Assembly (NCBI RefSeq): GCF_000378185.1
Contig: NZ_KB899392.1
Span: forward strand, 1-64,000
From: Salinimonas chungwhensis DSM 16280
GTDB taxonomy: Bacteria > Pseudomonadota > Gammaproteobacteria > Enterobacterales > Alteromonadaceae
Reading direction: 5' to 3'
Length of the DNA: 64,000 nucleotides
Position 1 is the first letter of the stretch. Every line of letters begins with the position of its first letter. Under the pieces are notes generated by a model. It was given only the letters and a program-made list of their open reading frames with translations. It was not told the origin of the DNA and did not search any database. Shown piece after piece: positions 1-6,565 of the stretch. The translations under genes and the position numbers were made by a program.

Positions 1-65
1 TCGTGTTTTTTTGATGCCCAGTCCAAGCCAATGAGCACTGAGAACTTATCTAACGAGTTAGTCAT
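1..65 (-). mobile_element. IS110-family transposase, 5' end only (runs off the window)
   Basis: Reading leftward from an ATG at 63-65, the first 21 codons give MTNSLDKFSVLIGLDWASKK followed by His, after which the frame leaves the window. The G-L/I-D-W-A-x-x-K-H-D type start is the first acidic motif (DEDD catalytic domain) of IS110-family transposases. A strong AGGAGG ribosome site sits 6 bases before the ATG. IS110 elements lack clear terminal inverted repeats, so the right end of the element cannot be placed; it lies somewhere between 66 and about 300. The family call is from motif recognition of a short piece. Confidence 0.7.
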
Positions 66-364
66 GACAACCTCCTGAATATGAAGTTTGTTATGTATCC
101 TTTACTCGTCGAAAGTAATATGGATGGCGTTCACTGCATGCCCTGAGTATTCGTTATGAGTAAAGTAACTCATTGCATCGAAGGTAAAGCGGTAATCATC
201 TAATGACTTACGTACAATGTTCGTATGCAATGAGCACATAACCTAAGTTATTTTAATTCAAATAAAGTAGGTTGAATGACCATATTACGTACGTTTCAGC
301 CCCACAGCGTCAGCGGCACCTTGAGACAAACAGCAGACCTTCAACGCCCAGAACAGCGGCGCGT
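66..364. other. Gene-free stretch between transposase start and membrane-protein gene
   Basis: No convincing reading frame. The left part is presumably the upstream end of the IS110-type element. Positions 285-364 are GC-richer than their surroundings and, read on the minus strand, contain an ACGCGCC...GGGCGTT arrangement that resembles part of an integron attC site, directly after the stop codon of the neighbouring gene. That resemblance is weak and may be half of a disrupted site. Confidence 0.3.
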
Positions 365-1036
365 TTACGCGTCCGCCTGATTTTGATTGTCAGCTTTTGC
401 TTGACTGATGAAACTGGCCCCCATAAAAACAAACCAAATTATTTGTGAGACACCGAATAGCTCTGTAAAAATGTCGGCAGGATAGATAGTTGCGATGCCA
501 GCAGCACCAACAAATAAGCCAATATAATTGAGCCACTTAGAAAATATTTTACTATATAAATTGCATAGACTGATTAAAAGTACCCAAATACCACCAACTA
601 GTTCATTACCGCCCCCAAGGCTTTCAGTGAGTAAAGTTACAATATGCCAAGTCTCTGATGCCTTCTCGACGTTTGTTCTCGCCAAGTTAACTACAGCGTC
701 TAAGCCAATAACCGATATAAACCCACTAGCTATAACCAGACCAACCCACACTACGCCAAATAAAGTAGCGAGCTTACTTAAATATTGTGTCTTGAGGGTG
801 GAATGCTTTTCATACAGCCCCAGAACCAAAACCGACAATACAACACCAAACAAGGCATAGATGGAAAAATAAACGATTCCTATTGATATATGATTTTCTT
901 CTAGGTACAAAATTTGATCAGCAACTTCTGCTGAATATGGATAAGCCCAGAAAGCACCGAAGTAAATAAATGCGCCAATATAGATTAACGCTAAGAAGAT
1001 GGCGCATAGGCCAGAAAAATAATTGATTTTTTTCAA
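365..1036 (-). CDS. Multipass membrane protein, possibly DUF4386-like
   Basis: A 223-residue protein with about six hydrophobic segments: near residues 8-30, 50-75, 90-115, 145-165, 168-185 and 190-210. No catalytic motif is visible and the function is unknown; the pattern recalls DUF4386-type proteins, but this is a guess. The start is TTG at 1034-1036, supported by AAAGGA eight bases upstream; no ATG fits. It begins only about 25 bases after an attC-like site in the same orientation and ends next to GC-rich attC-like sequence and an IS110-type transposase. That is the arrangement expected of a mobile integron cassette, which typically carries an orphan gene like this. Confidence 0.6.
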   Translation of the reverse strand: MKKINYFSGLCAIFLALIYIGAFIYFGAFWAYPYSAEVADQILYLEENHISIGIVYFSIYALFGVVLSVLVLGLYEKHSTLKTQYLSKLATLFGVVWVGLVIASGFISVIGLDAVVNLARTNVEKASETWHIVTLLTESLGGGNELVGGIWVLLISLCNLYSKIFSKWLNYIGLFVGAAGIATIYPADIFTELFGVSQIIWFVFMGASFISQAKADNQNQADA

Positions 1037-1059
1037 CTGTAAATCCTTTATGTGAGAAA

Positions 1060-1167
1060 GCTAACTTTTAAACAAGGGGAGCAGGCGCGTGGGCGAAAAT
1101 GGCGAAGCCGTCCACGTGTTTGCGTCCCAGCGAGCTGCAGCGAGAGACTTAATTTGTTTGTTATACG
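1060..1167 (-). repeat. attC-like integron recombination site
   Basis: On the minus strand this 108-base segment starts with GTATAAC and ends with GTTAGC, close to the RYYYAAC...GTTRRRY ends of attC sites. Between them is an imperfect inverted repeat: GTGGGCG at 1089-1095 pairs with CGTCCAC at 1109-1115 on the + strand. The stem extends further with G-T wobbles that pair only on the + strand, which is the bottom strand of a minus-oriented attC and the strand recombined by integrases. The 365-1036 gene starts just after the GTTAGC end. No integrase gene is in the window. Confidence 0.45.
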
Positions 1168-1241
1168 CCTTACTCGATAGTAAATACAACATAGACAGTC
1201 GCAGATGCCAATGTATGGGAATAAATTTAAACGGAGCTTAA

Positions 1242-1552
1242 ATGAAATTACTATATCCTATCTTAGTGTCTTGCCTATTCTTTGCATCATCCAGTTACGC
1301 ACAAGAATCCGGTAATTATAAAACAGTTTGCGGCTACATGCCGGAAGGGGAATTTTCAGAGCCTATTAAAAAACCTTCTATGCTGATGATACTTACCCAA
1401 CTTGTCCAGGTGAATTTTTGGAAACAGTTTCCACCACAACTGTAACTACGATTCCTAACCCTGATGCCCCGGGTGGTGTAACATACGTTCAACAGCATGA
1501 ATCTTATCAAGTTACTTATGTATTAATGTATGAACTTGCCGGTGGTTACTAA
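1242..1552 (+). pseudogene. Small secreted protein, interrupted by a one-base frameshift
   Basis: The ATG at 1242 follows an ACGGAGC ribosome site and opens a clear signal peptide (hydrophobic core, cleavage after SYA, mature QESGNYKTVCGY). The frame closes at 1445, but the protein-like reading continues in the neighbouring frame from about 1376 (YADDTYPTCPGEFLETV...) to a TAA at 1550-1552. The switch lies at an A6 run (1370-1375); seven A would restore a protein of about 103 residues with a Thr-rich middle and a C-terminal ending LAGGY. It may be a real lesion, an assembly error or slippage. No family is recognised. A terminator-like hairpin follows at 1571. Confidence 0.55.
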
Positions 1553-1570
1553 ATTACGCTGGCTATGAAG

Positions 1571-1592
1571 CTGGGGGGGAGCCCCCTTTTTG
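1571..1592 (+). terminator. Rho-independent terminator
   Basis: A run of seven G, a short loop, then five C directly followed by five T. It lies 20 bases after the restored stop of the small secreted-protein gene and would end that transcript. Confidence 0.5.
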
Positions 1593-1607
1593 GAATGGGC
1601 ACTCATT

Positions 1608-2131
1608 ATGAAGATTTTATTTTTCTTATTATTTAACTCACTTTTTTTAGTTGGTCGGCCTTTGGGGAAGAGGAAAATGATAAACTTGAGAATATTCAGA
1701 TAACAGGGCAAAGGCCTTTGAGCTTTTACTTTGAAGTAAGAGAAGAAAATAGAAAAATGTTCATGGAGACCTTTAACAGCTTGGTGGAAAAAGAGGATTT
1801 CAAATTTGTTTGCAAAAGAAGAAATAGAAGAAACTCCCATATAAAACACGAAGTTTGCAAAAATCAATACGAGTGGAGAATTTATCAAGAAATCATGCAA
1901 AATGAAATTGAAAGGGGTAATGTTATGGGGGCTAGTGCTGTTGCGGCCATGGGAAACCAAGAACAGAAAGATTTGAAAGCAAAGCTTGTAGCAAAGATCC
2001 AAGTCATGCTTGAAGAAAATCAAAATCCGAGCGAGACCTATACTGAATTTAAAGCTGCCGACAAAGCATATAAAAAAGCACATGCAAAGAAGTTTGGTAG
2101 TTTGAGCCCACCTTCGTATCAAGAAAAGTAA
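1608..2131 (+). pseudogene. Small secreted hypothetical protein with frameshift in the signal peptide
   Basis: The ATG at 1608 starts a signal-peptide-like sequence (MKILFFLLFNSLF). The long downstream frame (ending at 2131) is open and reads ...AFGEEENDKLENIQITGQRPLSFYFEV and then a Lys/Glu-rich helical protein with two Cys (about KFVCKRR and EVCKNQ). The two join if the T7 run at about 1647-1653 had eight T. The complete protein would be about 174 residues. The 'ITGQRP' entry after the signal peptide resembles small periplasmic proteins of marine gammaproteobacteria and xanthomonads, but I cannot name a family. It is the second homopolymer lesion within 300 bases. Confidence 0.5.
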
Positions 2132-2202
2132 ATTTGAACGTTCCGTTACGACGGAAGCATCTAATGAATGCGAGCAAAATACTTCCCTGACAATAAAACT
2201 GA

Positions 2203-2340
2203 TCTCTTACAATTGAAGAGATTCAGCAAATATACCAAAATCCATCTGCCATCATAGCGCAAGTTCCTGAGCCTTCCTCAATCGTTATCTTAGGTGCCGG
2301 GTTAGCCGGTATTGGTTTTTCGAGAAGAAAGAAAGTTTAA
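2203..2340 (+). pseudogene. 3' fragment of a PEP-CTERM-sorted exoprotein
   Basis: Forty-five codons, open only from 2203, ending with VPEPSSIVILGAGLAG...FSRRKKV before the stop. This is a textbook PEP-CTERM signal: VPEP motif, a membrane segment and an Arg/Lys-rich tail, recognised by exosortase. The upstream part (IEEIQQIYQNPSAIIAQ) has no start codon, so the body of the protein is missing. No exosortase gene is in the window. The fragment supports the view that the left end of the window is a decaying accessory segment. Confidence 0.55.
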
Positions 2341-2656
2341 TTACAGCTCATTAAAATAGGGCTTGCCGATATTGGTATGCCCTGGTGTGTTTACGTATTT
2401 GCGCTAGTTTGCTTTTTCACGCATGAATGGGGCGCTGCAACCACTGTCGATGGCAGTATTCACAATAGTCAATGTGGAGACTCCTAACAGTGGCGATCCA
2501 GTAAAATGGTGTCGATTCGGTTCGGTTGTTGCTCTCACGTCGTTCACTTAAAATACCGGGCTACTAATGATTGCAAAATTAACATAATAATTTCTGACCC
2601 AGGCAGAAATGCTGAACTTTGTTTGATAGAGCCTGAATTTATTTAACCCGACTGAG
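2341..2656. other. Gene-free stretch
   Basis: About 315 bases between the PEP-CTERM fragment and the end of the LytTR regulator gene. I see no plausible gene, strong hairpin or repeat in it. Confidence 0.4.
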
Positions 2657-3541
2657 CTAGGCTGTACGCTTTGTTTTAACTGCACATGGTTCATTACCGA
2701 AATATGCCTTGACCAGCTTACGCTTGCTTCTGCTGATTGGCAGCCGCTCTCCATCAGACATTTCGCACCACGCCTGATTACCCGAAATATGCACATTAAC
2801 CACGTGCTTTTTGTGTACCCAGTGAGAACGGTGTATCAACACACCATCATCATCAAGCGCCTCTGCTATTTGATTAAGTGCCCCAATGATCAGTGCCTTT
2901 GCGTCCACCGTTTTGACATTTACATAATGAAGCTCAGAGCTTATTGAAACGATATCCCTACCCAACACCCTCGGAAGTCTCTCATAAAAATCGTTTCGTA
3001 ATTTTTCTCGAGGCTCAGTTGCTCTTTCGGTCGCTAGGTTCTTTGTTGAGGGCGCAGGCTCATCTTCGTCTGTTGGTAACCTGTAGGTGATATTTAGAAG
3101 TAAGGGTATGTTGATCAGAAACCAAATCGTAATTAGTCCCGGCGTTATCTCAAGAAATTCTGCCATAACATGATAAACCGGCCCCTGCTGTTCGAGAATA
3201 TCGAGCCAACTATCAGGCGCGTCCTTGATACCTGCAAACCAATTATCAATTGAAGCAAAAATCGGCGAAACAAGGAGGGCCCCTAACACACCTGACATCA
3301 GCAGCGTAATATAAAGCGGCAGGCGCTTGTAAGACATACTACTGACTAACAAACTGGCAACCATGAGTCCGAGCAGTGCTGTTGTAACCTGCAGCGCCCA
3401 AAATACGAGCCGTTCAACGAAATCAAGATTAGCAGAGGACTCAGGCTCCATCAGAGTAAACAGTAGTGTGAGACCCACTGCAGTAAGAGCGAAACCACTC
3501 TTTACTGGTGCCCTGCCTATTACTGTATCGCTTACTAACAC
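2657..3541 (-). CDS. Membrane-anchored LytTR-type transcriptional regulator
   Basis: The N-terminal half carries about four transmembrane segments (roughly residues 15-30, 45-70, 78-95 and 135-155). A cytoplasmic linker follows, and then a C-terminal LytTR DNA-binding domain, recognisable from residue about 200 by the 'ISSELHYVNVKT', 'HRSHWVHKKHV' and 'MSDGERLPISRSKRKLV' blocks. LytTR domains bind paired 9-bp direct repeats. There is no receiver domain, so the membrane part is presumably the sensor. I place the start at GTG 3539-3541 because GGAGC lies 7 bases upstream; the frame stays open to a TTG at 3580 without a good ribosome site. It is divergent from the MipA/OmpV gene, a plausible target. 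Confidence 0.75.
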   Translation of the reverse strand: MLVSDTVIGRAPVKSGFALTAVGLTLLFTLMEPESSANLDFVERLVFWALQVTTALLGLMVASLLVSSMSYKRLPLYITLLMSGVLGALLVSPIFASIDNWFAGIKDAPDSWLDILEQQGPVYHVMAEFLEITPGLITIWFLINIPLLLNITYRLPTDEDEPAPSTKNLATERATEPREKLRNDFYERLPRVLGRDIVSISSELHYVNVKTVDAKALIIGALNQIAEALDDDGVLIHRSHWVHKKHVVNVHISGNQAWCEMSDGERLPISRSKRKLVKAYFGNEPCAVKTKRTA

Positions 3542-3793
3542 ATTTATGCTCCAAACGTTAGTAGATAAGTATTTATACAACGAACACCGCTAAAATGAAC
3601 GTTCTTTGTACGAATTGTTGTTTTTTCTCATAAGCTGTTGAGGAAGAACAGTCCGTTATCAAGTGCCGTTCATGCCTATAAATGACAGTTGCTACAATTT
3701 CGATATCCATCGAACTCCTACGCATGTAGCTTGGCGCATACCAGGTTGGCGATTTGTATAGATGGTTGGGAAGTCTTAGCAAAAGAATGGACC

Positions 3794-3808
3794 TGTGCGT
3801 AACGCACA
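3794..3808. promoter_or_regulatory. Perfect palindrome upstream of the MipA/OmpV gene (candidate operator)
   Basis: TGTGCGTAACGCACA is a perfect 7-1-7 inverted repeat, 45 bases before the start codon of the outer-membrane protein gene and in the region shared with the divergent regulator gene. The position fits an operator. LytTR proteins usually bind direct repeats, so another dimeric regulator is equally possible. Confidence 0.4.
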
Positions 3809-3852
3809 AACGAAACCTATAGTTATATTAAACACACCGGAGTAAGTTCGAT

Positions 3853-4680
3853 ATGAGAAAGGCGTTTGCATTAACAACAATTTTTCTTATTTATTGTCTG
3901 AGTTTTCAATCAGTTTATGCACAGGATGGCGATGTCGCACTGGTGCCATTGCCATCCCTTGATGATTTTACCAAAGGTCAGGATGGCTGGAGTTTGGGAC
4001 TTGGGTTAGGTATTGAGTATGAAACCGCCTATGAAGGGTCAGATGAGTTCGGATTGGAGCTTCAGCCTGCCGGAGCAGTACAGTGGCGCAACAACAATCA
4101 TATTTTTTACTTCGCCGGTGAAGCACTTGGTTGGCGAGGTCTGTATAGTGAAAACTGGTTGCTGGAGGGCGCATTAGGTTTTGACGAAGGCCGGGAGGAA
4201 AGTGACTCCGATGATGGCAATTTGGATGGGCTTGGTGATCAAGACGAAAGTTTTGAGCTGGTGCTTCAAGCGCGTCGCGCCTTGACGTCGGACTGGCGCT
4301 ACTGGTTAGTCAGCAGAGTCGTTACAGGTGGTGATGGCAATTTGGGGCTATTTGGCGTGGGCCGGCGATTTGGCGACCAGGTAGATGGTACTGGTCATGA
4401 AGTAAACGTGGTTGCTGTTTTTCATGACAGCGAATATGCCAATAAAGGGTTTGGCATAAATACAGTGCAAGCTGAAGCCTCTGGGCTATCTGCTACTACA
4501 TTGGATTCGGGATGGCGTTCCGTTGGTGTAGATTACAGTTTCCGTCATTATCTGAATGAAAACTGGCAGGTTTACGGCGAAGCGCTTTTTGAATATTACA
4601 GCGGTGACGTTCGAGACAGCCCTATCGCTCGAAATAATTATGAAACCGAAGTTGGCATTGGTTTTATTTATCTTTTCTGA
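3853..4680 (+). CDS. MipA/OmpV family outer-membrane protein
   Basis: A 275-residue protein with an N-terminal signal peptide (cleavage near VYA-QDG, residue 23). It continues as an alternating-residue beta-barrel: WSLGLGLGIEYETAYEGSDE, the usual opening of MipA/OmpV proteins, repeated aromatic/Gly strands, and a last strand ending in FIYLF with a terminal Phe, the outer-membrane assembly signal. Family members include MltA-interacting MipA and osmolarity-linked OmpV; the exact role here cannot be read. The Asp/Ser-rich stretch at about 115-130 is probably a surface loop. A GGAG ribosome site supports the start. It is transcribed away from a membrane LytTR regulator. Confidence 0.8.
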   Translation: MRKAFALTTIFLIYCLSFQSVYAQDGDVALVPLPSLDDFTKGQDGWSLGLGLGIEYETAYEGSDEFGLELQPAGAVQWRNNNHIFYFAGEALGWRGLYSENWLLEGALGFDEGREESDSDDGNLDGLGDQDESFELVLQARRALTSDWRYWLVSRVVTGGDGNLGLFGVGRRFGDQVDGTGHEVNVVAVFHDSEYANKGFGINTVQAEASGLSATTLDSGWRSVGVDYSFRHYLNENWQVYGEALFEYYSGDVRDSPIARNNYETEVGIGFIYLF

Positions 4681-5311
4681 TTTTAATTACAGCCAAATCG
4701 CGAGGCTGCTGAAATCTCTGTGATACGCCACGCCCCCGCATATCACTTGGTTGGTTAGAAATATGGCAGCCACTGTATTCAAAAATCAGTTTCATATCTT
4801 ATTTATTTCATTGGGCACTAAGCGGGGAAACACTTATCAAGTTCAAAATTGTGCAAAATACTGCATTACTCGGACATGCTGCAATAAAACAATTAGCAAA
4901 CCGACTTACTGATGCGTCTGAAATAAGGCACGCCAGGCAACTTTTGCTCATTCTTACCAGTAATCATCCTCGCCATGGGTTAGTGCAATGCATCGAGCGA
5001 TTGGGCTCATGGGCATACGCAGAGACGCTTCCCCGAAAGCCGCACCAGTCATCTTTATTTCATTGAGATAACGGTCGATAACGGATTTGAGGCTGGAGCC
5101 TGATATGCAGATAATAAAACACGGGCTGTGTTATACTCTGCCGTAGCTTTAAGAGAATTAATTCTTAGACTTTAGCTTCACAACCTCCAGTCTTCTCGCA
5201 TTGAAAATCAACACCTGTTTTTCATATCAAATTACCTGCACATTTCATTTTCGCTTGCAGTAAGCATTGCCAGCCCCTGTTGGTTCATACGCTCAAGCAT
5301 AAGGCAATACC
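4681..5311. other. Long intergenic region
   Basis: There is no well-supported gene. A GTG-started frame of 71 codons at 4851-5066 has no ribosome site and no recognisable motif, and I do not call it. A TTATACT hexamer-like box near 5130-5136 could be a -10 for the downstream oxidoreductase, with no convincing -35. The rest is unremarkable. Confidence 0.4.
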
Positions 5312-6454
5312 ATGAATATGACTTCATTAGGCGTTATTGGTAGCTCTAAAAAGCAAGATGAACGGCGCGTGCCGATACATCCGGAACATTTATCAAGGAT
5401 CTCAGAAAAAATATGTAAGCAACTCATTTTTGAGAAGGGGTATGGCGAGCGCTTTGGTATTGACGATGCTGAACTTGCCGCTCAGGTAGGAGGATTGGCC
5501 TCAAGAGACGAGCTGTTAGAAACCATGGACACGGTAATTATCGCCAAACCGGTACTTGCCGATTTTGAGCAATTGCGGGTGGGCGGTGTTCTCTGGGGTT
5601 ATCCCCACTGTACACAACAACGGGAAGTCACCCAGATTGCTATTGACAGACAACAGACCTTAATTGCGTTTGAAGATATGTATGTCTGGGGTCCCCAAGG
5701 CCAGGTTGGGCGGCATACCTTCTATAAAAACAATGAGATGGCGGGATACTGCGGAGTGATTCATGCGCTTCAGCTTAAAGGCATAGACGGTCATTATGGT
5801 AATCAGCGTAAAGCGATAATCTTCAGTTTTGGTGCTGTTAGTCGCGGGGCGATTTATGCACTCAAAGCCCATGGCTTTCGCGATATTACTATCTGTATTC
5901 AGCGACCTGATCATGAGGTCCGAGAGGAGATCCTTGATTGCCATTATGTTTGGTTAAAAGCTGGCACCGCGGACCAGGCAAGAATGATGGTGGTGGAACA
6001 TGATGGTACAGAACGACCATTGTGTGAGTTGATTAGCGAATCGGGGCTCATTATCAACGGTATCTATCAAGACACTAACCACCCTATCGACTTTGTCACC
6101 GAACAGGAAAAAGCTTGTCTAAACCCCGGCTGCCTGATCATTGATGTAAGTTGTGACGAAGGAATGGGTTTTTATTTTGCCCGGCCAACCACCTTTAAAG
6201 ATCCCATGTTCCAGGTCGAAAAAGTGGATTACTACGCTGTTGACCATACCCCTAGCTATTTGTGGGAAAGTGCCTCGCGCTCTATTTCCGCCGCCCTGGT
6301 TTTTCATCTGCCGGCCGTAGCCGCAGGACCGGATGGGTGGCAGCAAAATGAAACCATACGTCGGGCCATCAATATTGACAAAGGTGTTGTTCAAAAGTCA
6401 GATATTCTGGCTTATCAAAATCGCCAACAGGCTTACCCACACCAGCCTGTTTAG
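5312..6454 (+). CDS. Alanine dehydrogenase / N5-(carboxyethyl)ornithine synthase-like oxidoreductase
   Basis: A 380-residue member of the alanine dehydrogenase/pyridine nucleotide transhydrogenase superfamily. The N-terminal substrate domain contains KKQDERRVPIHPEH (Arg and Lys that bind pyruvate in AlaDH) and an 'IAKPVLADFEQL' block. A Rossmann domain follows with FSFGAVSRGAI at about residues 171-181. The divergence from true AlaDH, and the 'MAGYCGVIHALQ' segment, make N5-(carboxyethyl)ornithine synthase (pyruvate + ornithine + NADPH) a good alternative. Which amino acid is used cannot be decided here. It converges on the cyanophycin synthesis genes, suggesting a link to Arg/ornithine or Ala metabolism. 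An AAGG ribosome site precedes the ATG; a terminator follows. Confidence 0.75.
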   Translation: MNMTSLGVIGSSKKQDERRVPIHPEHLSRISEKICKQLIFEKGYGERFGIDDAELAAQVGGLASRDELLETMDTVIIAKPVLADFEQLRVGGVLWGYPHCTQQREVTQIAIDRQQTLIAFEDMYVWGPQGQVGRHTFYKNNEMAGYCGVIHALQLKGIDGHYGNQRKAIIFSFGAVSRGAIYALKAHGFRDITICIQRPDHEVREEILDCHYVWLKAGTADQARMMVVEHDGTERPLCELISESGLIINGIYQDTNHPIDFVTEQEKACLNPGCLIIDVSCDEGMGFYFARPTTFKDPMFQVEKVDYYAVDHTPSYLWESASRSISAALVFHLPAVAAGPDGWQQNETIRRAINIDKGVVQKSDILAYQNRQQAYPHQPV

Positions 6455-6461
6455 TGGTTCC

Positions 6462-6483
6462 AGGCCCATTTCACTGGGCTTTT
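6462..6483 (+). terminator. Short terminator hairpin after the oxidoreductase gene
   Basis: GCCCA and TGGGC flank a six-base loop and are followed by four T, eight bases after the stop codon. A second, longer inverted repeat (TGCCGGGA...TCCCGGCA, about 6499-6542) lies between here and the convergent cphA' gene end. Confidence 0.45.
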
Positions 6484-6565
6484 ACACCTTCAGGCCTGCC
6501 GGGATTAGTACGACGCCGCCGCTTTGATTAATTCCCGGCAATTGCAATGGGTAGTTCGTTTTCAC

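Noticed and set aside
1523..2122. 199-codon minus-strand frame opposite the small secreted-protein genes
   Set aside because: Its composition (Phe/Ile/Lys runs) mirrors the opposite-strand coding sequence, and the + strand has a signal peptide and protein-like continuation.
2657..3580. TTG start at 3580 for the LytTR regulator
   Set aside because: GTG at 3539-3541 has a GGAG ribosome site at correct spacing; the TTG has none.
4851..5066. 71-codon GTG-started frame
   Set aside because: No ribosome site, no motif, and it lies alone in a long intergenic region; chance opening is likely.
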